A DNA stretch of 48,752 bases, taken from positions 1 to 48,752 of the forward strand of contig CAJXBG010000015.1 of assembly GCA_913050215.1 (NCBI GenBank), in the 5' to 3' direction. The notes under the pieces were generated by a model, which saw only the letters and a program-made list of their open reading frames with translations, was not told the DNA's origin and searched no databases. The translations under genes were made by a program, and so were the position numbers. Positions 1 through 7,654 of the stretch are shown piece after piece. How positions within the stretch are numbered: position 1 is the stretch's first letter; each line of letters starts with the position of its first letter. Source of the DNA: an uncultured Gammaproteobacteria bacterium. Lineage in GTDB: Bacteria > Pseudomonadota > Gammaproteobacteria > Pseudomonadales > Azotimanducaceae.

Positions 1-63
1 TCAGCGAGTTTGGCGGATAGGCTCACGCTAGAAGATTATCCAACATTCAACTCGATTCCGTGA
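1..63 (+). CDS. possible 3' end of an unidentified gene (partial)
   Basis: The first frame is open from the left edge for 20 codons and stops with TGA at 61-63; the other two plus-strand frames stop early. The residues (including LTLEDYPTFNSI) look protein-like but I recognise no family. Twenty open codons can occur by chance, so this is a weak call. If real, the gene converges on tRNA-Met. Confidence 0.2.
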   Translation, partial: SASLADRLTLEDYPTFNSIP

Positions 64-104
64 AAATTCATCACGACAGCTGCCGCGAGCGGACTGGATT
101 GACC

Positions 105-133
105 CTTTTTGTGAGCCTTTGGCTCATAAAAAG
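105..133 (-). terminator. hairpin just downstream of tRNA-Met
   Basis: Two 13-base arms (105-117 and 121-133) pair around a 3-base loop with a single mismatch on the minus strand, or a G-U wobble on the plus strand. It starts two bases past the tRNA CCA end. The stem core is GC-rich (GAGCC/GGCTC) and its base is A-U pairs rather than a free U-tract, so it may be a terminator, a bidirectional terminator or a 3' processing or stability hairpin. Confidence 0.5.
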
Positions 134-134
134 A

Positions 135-211
135 TGGTAGCTATGGGTGGACTTGAACCACCGACCCCAGCATTATGAATGCTGTGCTCTAACCAGCTGA
201 GCTACATAGCC
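135..211 (-). tRNA. tRNA-Met (CAT), elongator type
   Basis: This 77-nt cloverleaf has an encoded CCA end. The anticodon stem CAGCA/TGCTG encloses the loop TTCATAA, giving anticodon CAT. The D arm, the GGGGTC variable region and the TTCAAGT T-loop match elongator tRNA-Met rather than initiator tRNA or the lysidine tRNA-Ile. The acceptor stem is GGCTATG against CATAGCT, so pair 1-72 is G-U. It lies downstream of ychF on the same strand, as in Pseudomonas, and seems to have its own promoter at 249-277. Confidence 0.96.
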
Positions 212-248
212 ACATTAAAACTTTATGGTGTCTTCGAGAAGGACGCGA

Positions 249-277
249 ATTTTCCCGATTACAGGCGTTTTTGTCAA
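249..277 (-). promoter_or_regulatory. sigma-70-type promoter for tRNA-Met
   Basis: On the minus strand there is a perfect -35 TTGACA (272-277), a 17-base spacer and -10 GAAAAT (249-254), followed by the GC-rich discriminator TCGCG, a feature of stringently controlled stable-RNA promoters. The -35 box contains the TGA stop codon of ychF (274-276). The predicted start is about 30 nt upstream of the tRNA. Confidence 0.55.
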
Positions 278-1365
278 ACATTAAACCTAAAGTGGATGAC
301 ATCCCCGTCTTTTACAAGATACTCCTTGCCTTCTAGACGCCATTTTCCTGCATCTTTCGCACCTGACTCACCGTTACCTGTGATGTAGTCGTCAAAACCA
401 ACGACCTCAGCGCGAATAAACCCTTTTTCGAAATCCGTGTGAATCACGGCTGCTGCCTGAGGCGCAGTCGCTTGTTGACGCACGGTCCACGCACGCACCT
501 CTTTTTCACCCGCTGTGAAGTAGGTTTGTAATCCAAGCAGCTTGTAACCGGCACGAATCACCCGGTCCAGACCCGGTTCAGACATGCCCAAGTCGGCAAG
601 AAACTCTTTTTTCTCATCTTCCTCGAGTTCGGCAATTTCCGCTTCTAGCTTGTTGCAAATCGCAACCAGTTCCGAGCCGTCCACCTCAGCGATCTCGGTT
701 ACCGCATCAAGATAGGGATTGTTTTCAAATCCTTCCTCATCCACGTTGGCGATATACAACACAGGCTTCATGGTCAGCAAATGTAACTCGCGCACATCTA
801 GGCGTTCCTCAGCCGTGCATTCGAGGGTTCGCGCCGGATTGCCTTCGTTAATATGCGCCTGGATTCTTTCGAAAAATGCCACCTTGGCCGCAGCAACCTT
901 GTCGCCGCTTTTCACTGTTTTGCCTACCCTGGTGATACCTTTTTCGAGTGACTCGAGATCCGCAAGCAACAGCTCTGTGTTGATAATGTCGATATCACGC
1001 GCGGGGTTAATCGATTCAGATACGTGGGTCACATTCTCGTCGTCAAAACATCTAACCACGTGCGCAATGGCATCTGTCTCGCGAATATTGGCGAGAAACT
1101 GATTGCCGAGCCCTTCTCCTTTCGAAGCCCCTTCGACCAAACCCGCAATATCAACAAACTCCATTGAGGTTGGCACGACGCGCTGGGGATTCACGATTTC
1201 GGCCAGTTGATCCAGCCTTGGGTCAGGCATGGGCACAACGCCGGAATTCGGTTCAATTGTGCAGAATGGAAAATTCTCAGCGCCGACACCTGCTTTCGTC
1301 AGCGCATTGAACAGCGTCGACTTGCCAACATTGGGTAATCCCACGATGCCACAGTTAAATCCCAT
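274..1365 (-). CDS. ychF: redox-regulated ATPase YchF (OLA1/Obg family)
   Basis: Cytosolic P-loop NTPase of the Obg-related YchF/OLA1 family, which prefers ATP and associates with ribosomes. The 363-residue product equals the E. coli length. The Walker A motif GLPNVGKS lies near residues 8-15, the DIAG motif follows, and the usual NKxD is replaced by NVDE, the change linked to ATP preference in this family. The C-terminal TGS domain begins around [14 protein letters not shown]. The ATG at 1365 is preferred over an upstream in-frame codon at 1392 because it matches family N-termini ([10 protein letters not shown]) and has an AGGA Shine-Dalgarno. It starts 4 nt past the pth stop, so the two genes are probably cotranscribed. 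Confidence 0.97.
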   Translation of the reverse strand: MGFNCGIVGLPNVGKSTLFNALTKAGVGAENFPFCTIEPNSGVVPMPDPRLDQLAEIVNPQRVVPTSMEFVDIAGLVEGASKGEGLGNQFLANIRETDAIAHVVRCFDDENVTHVSESINPARDIDIINTELLLADLESLEKGITRVGKTVKSGDKVAAAKVAFFERIQAHINEGNPARTLECTAEERLDVRELHLLTMKPVLYIANVDEEGFENNPYLDAVTEIAEVDGSELVAICNKLEAEIAELEEDEKKEFLADLGMSEPGLDRVIRAGYKLLGLQTYFTAGEKEVRAWTVRQQATAPQAAAVIHTDFEKGFIRAEVVGFDDYITGNGESGAKDAGKWRLEGKEYLVKDGDVIHFRFNV

Positions 1366-1369
1366 TGTT

Positions 1370-1963
1370 TTATTCCTCGACCCTAAAGCCATTTAGCGTG
1401 TTCATGGCAGGTTGCCAGTCACCTCGAACCACCATTGGTATGTGATGAAGCCCTTCTTCTATACATCGCCAGATGGTGTCTTCATCTTTTTGTGAAACGG
1501 TGCCGAGCACATGGCCGGTTACCTGCTCTTTTGAACCCGGGTGTCCGACGCCAATACGCAATCGATTAAAATGCTGAGCACCGCCCAACGATCTTGCTAT
1601 GTCTCTGAGCCCATTATGTCCCGCGAGACCACCGCCCTGTTTGAACCTGATGATGCCTGTCGCGAGGTCAAGCTCGTCATGCACGATCAATATTTCTTCT
1701 GGCATTATTTTGAAGAAATGTGCCAGCGCGCCGACAGATTTGCCGCTTTCGTTCATGTAGGTATTAGGAATAAGCAGCTTAACTTCTTGGTCATCAACAC
1801 GGGTTGTCGCGACCTGACCAAAAAACTTCTTTTCTTCCTTGAAGGTTGCCGCTTGTTGATCAGCAAACCGGGAAACGAACCAGACACCAACGTTGTGCCT
1901 GGTTCTCGCGTATTGTGCTCCCGGGTTTCCAATGCCAACCACCAACTTTAATGGTGGACTCAT
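1370..1963 (-). CDS. pth: peptidyl-tRNA hydrolase
   Basis: Pth cleaves the ester bond of peptidyl-tRNAs dropped by ribosomes and recycles the tRNA. The 197-residue product has the family N-terminus VVGIGNPG, the catalytic histidine at H23 in TRHNVG, the NTYMNESG substrate-binding segment, HDELDL with the conserved aspartate, and [13 protein letters not shown]. The start is ATG. It lies 41 nt downstream of rplY and just upstream of ychF, the rplY-pth-ychF order found in Pseudomonas. No unusual feature was seen. Confidence 0.97.
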   Translation of the reverse strand: MSPPLKLVVGIGNPGAQYARTRHNVGVWFVSRFADQQAATFKEEKKFFGQVATTRVDDQEVKLLIPNTYMNESGKSVGALAHFFKIMPEEILIVHDELDLATGIIRFKQGGGLAGHNGLRDIARSLGGAQHFNRLRIGVGHPGSKEQVTGHVLGTVSQKDEDTIWRCIEEGLHHIPMVVRGDWQPAMNTLNGFRVEE

Positions 1964-2004
1964 GACTCACCTCTTGAACTAGTTATCCAGAAGTAGGATT
2001 TTGA

Positions 2005-2667
2005 CTAGTCTTCAGTGGCTTCCGGCGTATCGCCTTCTGCGGCTTCTTCACCAGCCTCTTCGTCTTCGTCGTCCTCTGCTGTTGCACGCGTTGCGTTAAT
2101 CGCGACAACAACCTGGTCATGGTCTTCACCATAAGACAGTTCAGGAATCTCGACGCCTTCAGGCAACACGATTTCACTCATGTGAATACTGTCACCCAAC
2201 TTGAGTTCAGCCACGTCGATTTCGATGTATTCAGGCAGTGCGCCGGGTAGACAAGAAATTTCAAGGGACGTTGCAACGTGCGAAATCATACCGCCGTCTT
2301 GCTTCACACCAATACAGTTGTCCTCGTTGGTGAAATGCAGTGGTACTTCAACGGTAATCGCCTGGTCCATTTGAACACGCAAAAAGTCAGCATGCATGAT
2401 GCGATCTTTTGCGGGGTGCCTTTGCAGATCTTTGATAATTGCATTATCACTTCCACCGGACACATTGATCTTGATAATGTGCGCGAAAAACGCCTCGTTA
2501 CTGCAGGCTTTGTGGATATCTTTGTGCGGAATGCTGATTGATACCGGATCTTTTCCTGCGCCATAAACAACTGCAGGAACAAGATCAGCAAGCCGACGCA
2601 GGCGGCGGCTCGCACCTTTCCCCAGGTCAGTTCGCAGTTCGGCATCTAGCTCGAATTCGTTTGCCAT
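2005..2667 (-). CDS. rplY: 50S ribosomal protein L25, long CTC form
   Basis: L25 binds 5S rRNA in the large subunit. The N-terminal L25 domain runs from about residue 1 to 95 and is followed by the TL5/CTC beta domain, giving 220 residues instead of the 94 of E. coli L25; this long form is usual in Pseudomonas and many other bacteria. The last 25 or so residues are a low-complexity acidic tail rich in D and E. The start is ATG with a GGAG Shine-Dalgarno. It sits between prs and pth, all on the minus strand, with a 138-nt gap after prs that holds a small hairpin. Confidence 0.96.
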   Translation of the reverse strand: MANEFELDAELRTDLGKGASRRLRRLADLVPAVVYGAGKDPVSISIPHKDIHKACSNEAFFAHIIKINVSGGSDNAIIKDLQRHPAKDRIMHADFLRVQMDQAITVEVPLHFTNEDNCIGVKQDGGMISHVATSLEISCLPGALPEYIEIDVAELKLGDSIHMSEIVLPEGVEIPELSYGEDHDQVVVAINATRATAEDDEDEEAGEEAAEGDTPEATED

Positions 2668-2780
2668 CTTACTTTCTCCAAAAATTAAGCCAGGGATTAC
2701 TGCGACCGCAATCGTCTGGCGTTTAAAGCTGTCCCTAATGGAACATTAATATTCACTCGCGCGTTCTGTTAAACGCAATG

Positions 2781-2795
2781 CTGACAAGATGTCAG
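2781..2795 (-). other. small perfect hairpin after prs
   Basis: CTGACA and TGTCAG pair around a 3-base loop ten bases beyond the prs stop codon. There is no U-tract, so it is not a standard intrinsic terminator. It could stabilise the prs mRNA end or be chance. Confidence 0.3.
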
Positions 2796-2805
2796 TATTG
2801 AGTCA

Positions 2806-3774
2806 TTAGAACAGTGCGGGTTGAATTCTTTTACTGAAAAGTGCACTCAAAGACTCTTCGTTACTGACCCGGCGAATAGACTCTGCCAGTTCATCAGAAA
2901 TACTCAGTTGACGAATCTTTTTGCAGGCTATTGCCTCTTCACTCAACGGGATGGTGTCTGTCACAACCAGTTCATCGATCGTTGAGCCTTCTATATTTTT
3001 TATTGCATTACCAGACAAAACAGGATGCGTGCAATATGCAACAACTTTAGTTGCCCCGTTAGCTTTCAATGCATCCGCAGCTGCACACAGCGTGCCAGCA
3101 GTATCAACCATGTCATCCGCCAGCAGACAGGTTCTGTCTTTCACGTCGCCAATAATATGCATCACTTCTGACTGATTGGCGTTAGGACGACGCTTATCGA
3201 TAATCGCGAGATCCGTGTCATCGAGCTGCTTGGCCATGGCTCTGGCCCTGACCACGCCGCCAACGTCTGGAGACACAATCATCAAATTCTCGTACGCCTG
3301 CCGTTCGATGTCAGTCAACATCACCGGTGTCGCGTATATGTTGTCTACAGGGACATTGAAAAAACCCTGTATCTGGTCTGCATGTAAATCTATCGTCAGC
3401 ACCCTATCAACGCCGCAATGATTCAGCATATCTGCAACCACTTTTGCTGTGATCGGCACTCTCGCAGACCTTACCCTTCTATCCTGCCTTGCATAGCCAA
3501 AATAGGGTATCACTGCAGTGATTCGCTGTGCCGACGCTCTTTTCAAGCAGTCGACCATCACGATCAGCTCCATTAAATTATCATTGGTGGGCGCACAGGT
3601 TGGTTGGATAACAAAACAGTCTTTACCGCGAACGTTTTCGTCAATCTCGACGCTAACTTCGCCGTCACTAAAACGTCCAACTTTCGCATTGCCCAATGGC
3701 ATGCGTAGCCGGTCTCCGACTCTATTAGCCAATTTCGGGTGCGCATTGCCAGAAAAAATCTTCAATTCAGCCAC
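2806..3774 (-). CDS. prs: ribose-phosphate pyrophosphokinase
   Basis: Makes PRPP from ribose 5-phosphate and ATP, feeding purine, pyrimidine, histidine, tryptophan and NAD synthesis. The 322-residue product aligns with E. coli Prs along its whole length: [38 protein letters not shown], the flexible-loop region [12 protein letters not shown], the histidine of [13 protein letters not shown], and the PRPP loop DDMVDTAGT (GG in E. coli, AG here). The start appears to be GTG, with GGAAG upstream; there is no nearby in-frame ATG. tRNA-Gln lies 66 nt upstream, so the tRNA and mRNA may share a transcript. Confidence 0.97.
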   Translation of the reverse strand: MAELKIFSGNAHPKLANRVGDRLRMPLGNAKVGRFSDGEVSVEIDENVRGKDCFVIQPTCAPTNDNLMELIVMVDCLKRASAQRITAVIPYFGYARQDRRVRSARVPITAKVVADMLNHCGVDRVLTIDLHADQIQGFFNVPVDNIYATPVMLTDIERQAYENLMIVSPDVGGVVRARAMAKQLDDTDLAIIDKRRPNANQSEVMHIIGDVKDRTCLLADDMVDTAGTLCAAADALKANGATKVVAYCTHPVLSGNAIKNIEGSTIDELVVTDTIPLSEEAIACKKIRQLSISDELAESIRRVSNEESLSALFSKRIQPALF

Positions 3775-3840
3775 GGGTATCTTCCAGTGTTCTGCAGGGC
3801 ATGCTTGGGTTAAGTTCGATCGTCAAACTACTAACGTGTA

Positions 3841-3916
3841 TGGCTGGGGTGGCAGGACTCGAACCTACGAATGCAAGGATCAAAACCTTGTGCCTTACCA
3901 ACTTGGCGACACCCCA
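3841..3916 (-). tRNA. tRNA-Gln (TTG)
   Basis: A 76-nt cloverleaf with encoded CCA. The anticodon stem CAAGG/CCTTG encloses TTTTGAT, giving anticodon TTG. The acceptor stem is TGGGGTG against CACCCCA, starting with the U1-A72 pair typical of tRNA-Gln. Its place between ispE and prs is conserved in Pseudomonas. Confidence 0.97.
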
Positions 3917-3926
3917 TTCTCTCCAC

Positions 3927-3951
3927 AAAAAAGTCTGTATCAAGAGACTTT
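3927..3951 (-). terminator. terminator-like hairpin between ispE and tRNA-Gln
   Basis: On the minus strand AAAGTCT and AGACTTT pair as 7 bp around an 8-base loop and the 3' arm runs into six consecutive Ts. It is placed after ispE but only 10 nt before tRNA-Gln. The stem is AT-rich and weak, so partial termination, or a tRNA-leader structure, is as likely as full termination. Confidence 0.35.
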
Positions 3952-4015
3952 ACAAATCGACCTATGTTTTACCTATATCAGTCTAGTCAATCGAAGCTAT
4001 TCTGATGCTGGAGTC

Positions 4016-4870
4016 TTAACCTGCAGCCTTTGTCAGTTCATTTAACAATGGCGAGCTGTTTAAGCCTTCAGCGACGAAAGATTGCCAAGTGCCTGGTAGC
4101 TGCAACTGGAGGTCTTGCGCCTGTTTTCTGGAACCAAGTTCGATAAATACACAAGAACCTGTGCCGGTCATTCTAGCAAGGCCTCGGTGGCTTAGCCACG
4201 ACAGCACTTCATCGACTTCTGGGTATAGTTTCCGGACAATGACCTCGCAGTCGTTCCGGGCACCCCCTTCCAAAAAGCGGGCTATTGTGATCGGACTTGT
4301 GTTCCGTGTCAATTCCGGATGTGAAAAGATTTCAGCAGTCGATATCGCACAATCCGGCTTTACCAATAAAAACCACTTTTTCGTTAATTCGATGGGTTTG
4401 AGTTTTTCTCCCACACCCTCGCCCCATGCGCTGTAGCCCTCTATAAATACAGGCACATCAGCGCCAAGCGTCAGACCAAGCGCGCTCAATTCATCGGTTG
4501 TGAGACCCAGCCCCCAGAGTATATTGAGGCCGTGCATAACCGTCGCAGCATTCGAACTGCCGCCGCCCAGACCGGCTCCCATCGGTATTTGCTTGTCGAT
4601 TGTTATTCGGGCACCGAGCATTTGATCTTTCAACAGACGCGTTTGCTGAGCGTGCGCCCTTATTAGCGCTGCAGCACGGTAGACCAGGTTGTCCTCACCC
4701 TTTACACCGGGCATATCAGCCACCTCGATCTCATCACATCGCTCTATATGCACCCTATCGGCAAAATCTAATATTTGAAATACCGTCTGCAAATCATGAT
4801 AACCATCCGCACGGCGACCAATAACATGAAGAAATAAATTAATTTTGCAGGGTGCCGAGAGTGTGATCAT
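4016..4870 (-). CDS. ispE: 4-diphosphocytidyl-2-C-methyl-D-erythritol kinase
   Basis: IspE phosphorylates CDP-methylerythritol with ATP in the MEP pathway, supplying isoprenoids including the undecaprenyl carrier. The 284-residue product is a GHMP kinase: N-terminal SAPCKINLFLHV with K9, the glycine-rich ATP loop PMGAGLGGGSSNAA at about 96-109, and the catalytic aspartate D138 in GADVPVF. The ATG at 4870 overlaps the lolB TGA by one base (TGATG). An in-frame TTG one codon upstream is less likely. This junction implies translational coupling with lolB, and lolB-ispE-prs is the classic gammaproteobacterial order. Confidence 0.96.
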   Translation of the reverse strand: MITLSAPCKINLFLHVIGRRADGYHDLQTVFQILDFADRVHIERCDEIEVADMPGVKGEDNLVYRAAALIRAHAQQTRLLKDQMLGARITIDKQIPMGAGLGGGSSNAATVMHGLNILWGLGLTTDELSALGLTLGADVPVFIEGYSAWGEGVGEKLKPIELTKKWFLLVKPDCAISTAEIFSHPELTRNTSPITIARFLEGGARNDCEVIVRKLYPEVDEVLSWLSHRGLARMTGTGSCVFIELGSRKQAQDLQLQLPGTWQSFVAEGLNSSPLLNELTKAAG

Positions 4871-5478
4871 CAATATGACCAGCCTTTTACGATCACCAGA
4901 AAATTCGCACCTGGCCTTGATATCCGAACGCGACTTGGATTCATCGACTTATCCCGGCGTTGCACCTCTACTTGCCAACCAAGTTCGTTAAAGCCTTCTA
5001 CCGCCTTTTTGGTCGACCCTTCAATCTTGCCAGATGTATCCGTATTTCGGGGCACTCCTCTCAACCAGTCAGCCATCGCCGAGACAGGCATGTCTAAACC
5101 CAAAGTCTCCTGTAACAATTGTTCAGGCCTAGGAGCGCTTAACATCTGGCCCTCTGAGGTTGTTATCTTCGCTGACACCTCATTACCAGTGATTGTTGCA
5201 ACGGAAATGCCAAGCGGACCGAAAAGCACGATCTCATAGGCATGATTTGACTGTATCCATCTGAACGAGAAGTTCCCGCGCTGACCATTGACGTCGTAAG
5301 CCAACTTGCCCTGCGCTGTCCAACTTGTCACCTGCGTGAGCTGCTGACTATCCGGCCCTGACGCGTCTTTCTGGGTGGCGCAACCCGTCAAAAAGGCAAG
5401 CAGACAGACGCACATCCAATTGGCGCGCTGAATATTACTCACAGAAAGTAAGCCGCGTTTTTTCAGCATGCGGAGCAT
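4870..5478 (-). CDS. lolB: outer membrane lipoprotein LolB
   Basis: LolB receives lipoproteins from periplasmic LolA and inserts them into the outer membrane. The 202-residue product has a hydrophobic segment ending in a lipobox LTGC with the lipidated cysteine at residue 33, followed by the LolB fold (SWTAQGKLAYDVNGQRGNFSFRW, LFGPLGIS). The hydrophobic stretch starts late, about 20 residues in, and neither ATG (5478, 5469) has a good Shine-Dalgarno; a GTG at codon 13 would give a more typical signal length, so the start is uncertain. It is 18 nt downstream of the TPR lipoprotein gene and overlaps ispE. Confidence 0.93.
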   Translation of the reverse strand: MLRMLKKRGLLSVSNIQRANWMCVCLLAFLTGCATQKDASGPDSQQLTQVTSWTAQGKLAYDVNGQRGNFSFRWIQSNHAYEIVLFGPLGISVATITGNEVSAKITTSEGQMLSAPRPEQLLQETLGLDMPVSAMADWLRGVPRNTDTSGKIEGSTKKAVEGFNELGWQVEVQRRDKSMNPSRVRISRPGANFLVIVKGWSY

Positions 5479-5496
5479 TCACGAGGTGATGTCGAA

Positions 5497-7281
5497 TCAG
5501 GGAGCAACAAAACGTTTAATGACCCGCTTGAGGATGTCACTATCGGGTCGCGCGTCCAGTGCCTTCTGCCAGACGTTGCGGGCTTCTTGTTGTTCGCCAC
5601 TGACCCACAAAACCTCGCCCAAATGTGCAGCGACCTCGTCGTTGTCGAACAGCGAGAGTGCCTTTCGAAGGTTAGTCACGGCATCTTTATAATTCTCAAG
5701 TCGATACTGAACCCAACCTAGACTGTCGATAAAGGCGGCTTCATTGGGTTTTATTTCGAGTGCTCGCTCAATGAGGACAAGTGCTTCGTCATGCCGATCA
5801 GTCTGGTCCGCCAAGGTGTAACCGAGGGCATTCATGGCATCGGCATTACCAGGATCGATCTCGATCACCCGCAACAGGTCCTGTTCCAGCACATCAAGCC
5901 TGCCCAAACTTTGACCGGTCATGGCTCTGAAATAAAGCAGCTCGACATTTTCTGGCTGCTTTTGAATCACCATCTCCAGCAGTTCAAAGAATTCCGCTTC
6001 GTGACCCCGTTCGCTTAGCAACTGCCCCTCAATCATCACAAGCCGGTTGTATCGGTCAGGATTATTCGCACGTTGATTTTCTAGGTGAGCCCGTGCGTCA
6101 TCCAACCTGTCCTGATCTGCTAACAGAGCCGCTATCCGCACCTGCGCGGCTAAATACTCACGTCCAGGGCCAACCATCTTGTATTCACTTATCGCCTGCG
6201 GGATTTTGTCGTTTTTGTCAGCAATGCTACCCAAATAATAGTGCGCTTCGTTAGCCCTTCGATTGAATCGAATCATCTGATTCAGATAGCCCTTTGCCGA
6301 CTCATCCTTCCCCTGCTCCATTGAAATCAGCGCGAGGGCGAAAAGGATGTCGCTGTCATTGGGCGCCTGCTGGTGAACCAGCTCATATTGCTTTTCCGCG
6401 TCGACCAACCGCTCCGCTTCGAACAACATACGCGCGTAGATGAGTCTCAGACGTCGTTTATCTGCCAATTCTTCAAGCGTCGACTCAAGAAAAACCAGCG
6501 CTTCGTCGGTTCGTAGCAGGTCTTTCAGTGCATTTACCTTCAGCACAATGACATTAATGTCTTTCTTTGACACCAATAGCTGATTTGCCAACTGCAACGC
6601 TTCTTCGAGTTGGCCGCTTTGTTCAAGCAGCACCGCCTTTGAAAACATCAGTTGTGCGTCACCGGGGTACTCGGCGAGCATCCTGGACATGGCTTCCAAC
6701 AGGACCTCCCGACCCTTGTCATCCATATTTGCCGCCGAATAGGCGAAACTTTCAAAATTCGCGAGGCCGCCAAGATTTTTTATCGCTTCCATATGAACGA
6801 TAGCCTGCTCCATGTCGCCGATACGCAAAAGCTGTTCGGACAAGTACCTGCGGGCTTCGATACTATTTGGCTCTTGCTCCACCCAAATTTTTGAGGTGGT
6901 CAAGGCCTCTTCATAGCGCTTCAGATAAACAGCCAACATTGCGGCGCGCTGTGCGACGCCGGCATCGCGGGTCTTGAGCGCCATATCGACATATTTTTCA
7001 AGGGCTGTGCTGTACTCACCCCGATAACCGGCAACTTCTGCAACCAGAAGTTGATAAAGCGCATCTTTAGGGAAAGGGGCAACGGGATAATCGCTAGGCT
7101 TCGGCCTTTTTGGGACCTTAGACTCTGCAATTGATGCATTAACCGCCGAAACCTCTGCCTCAGCGCTTGCGTCGACCGCCGCCGAAGCGGCATCGGTTGT
7201 TTTCGGAGCTGATTCCTTCACGGACTGGCTGGTACAGCCTCCCAACAGGATCAGGGCAATAACTAGTAACAAAGACTGCAA
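5497..7281 (-). CDS. TPR-repeat lipoprotein upstream of lolB
   Basis: A 594-residue predicted lipoprotein. The signal peptide MQSLLLVIALILLGGC ends in lipobox LGGC with C16; then comes a low-complexity alanine/serine linker to about residue 60 and about 14 TPR-like helical pairs filling the rest (for example NSIEARRYLSEQLLRIGDMEQA and NADAMNALGYTLADQTDRHDEA). The start is TTG at 7281, fixed by GAGGA eight bases upstream and by an in-frame stop after the only nearby ATG. Homologues occupy this place beside lolB and opposite hemA in Pseudomonas. TPR scaffolds mediate protein contacts; the partner is unknown. Linkage to lolB suggests an envelope role. Confidence 0.9.
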   Translation of the reverse strand: MQSLLLVIALILLGGCTSQSVKESAPKTTDAASAAVDASAEAEVSAVNASIAESKVPKRPKPSDYPVAPFPKDALYQLLVAEVAGYRGEYSTALEKYVDMALKTRDAGVAQRAAMLAVYLKRYEEALTTSKIWVEQEPNSIEARRYLSEQLLRIGDMEQAIVHMEAIKNLGGLANFESFAYSAANMDDKGREVLLEAMSRMLAEYPGDAQLMFSKAVLLEQSGQLEEALQLANQLLVSKKDINVIVLKVNALKDLLRTDEALVFLESTLEELADKRRLRLIYARMLFEAERLVDAEKQYELVHQQAPNDSDILFALALISMEQGKDESAKGYLNQMIRFNRRANEAHYYLGSIADKNDKIPQAISEYKMVGPGREYLAAQVRIAALLADQDRLDDARAHLENQRANNPDRYNRLVMIEGQLLSERGHEAEFFELLEMVIQKQPENVELLYFRAMTGQSLGRLDVLEQDLLRVIEIDPGNADAMNALGYTLADQTDRHDEALVLIERALEIKPNEAAFIDSLGWVQYRLENYKDAVTNLRKALSLFDNDEVAAHLGEVLWVSGEQQEARNVWQKALDARPDSDILKRVIKRFVAP

Positions 7282-7654
7282 ATTTCAATTCCTCATATAC
7301 GCGGCGACAAATACCCCCGCGCGGTAAAGCTCAGTTTAGCGATTTTGTGCTCAGTCAGGAAATCAATTCTGACCGCGATAGCTTGCGCTTGTTCTCACTA
7401 TTAATCTCTATACCTATAATCAATCGGTGTATCGCTTCAAAACGCATAAAATGGCAAAATACGACTTCGTGAGTCGAGTTGCGAGAGAGTGCAGCATTCA
7501 CTCATGCAGATTCATTCTACTTTTCCCAGGCAACAGAGTCATTAAACGTTGATCAACCTATAGGACCGTTGATCCTTGTGACCTGTTTAGGGGACATCAA
7601 AAATAGCCAGAGACTGGCAGGAATCAGGAATAAAGGCGCTAGCCGCCTCGAGAT
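7282..7654. other. divergent intergenic region, TPR lipoprotein / hemA
   Basis: These 373 bases hold no convincing gene. A sigma-70-like hemA promoter lies at 7392-7420, giving a leader of about 230 nt. Two copies of CGTTGATC sit exactly 20 bp apart (7547-7554 and 7567-7574). A 5-bp hairpin AGGCG/CGCCT (7634-7648) stands just before the hemA ATG and pairs away the only AAGG-like ribosome-binding bases. No terminator or small RNA is clear. Confidence 0.5.
7392..7420 (+). promoter_or_regulatory. candidate hemA promoter
   Basis: TTCTCA (7392-7397), a 17-base spacer and a perfect TATAAT (7415-7420). Four of six -35 bases match. It would start transcription near 7427, about 228 nt before the hemA ATG. 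Confidence 0.5.

Noticed and set aside
719-1102. Open frame opposite ychF
   Set aside because: It is the antisense of a well-conserved gene, has no family match and no ribosome-binding site; treated as a shadow.
1366-1392. Upstream extension of ychF
   Set aside because: Overlaps pth and adds residues absent from the family; the ATG at 1365 has the Shine-Dalgarno.
2668-2805. rplY promoter
   Set aside because: Boxes near TTGCGT and GAATAT match poorly, so no promoter is claimed; the gene may be read from prs.
3518-4045. 175-codon frame over prs, tRNA-Gln and the ispE gap
   Set aside because: It runs through a tRNA gene and antisense to prs, so it cannot be a real coding region.
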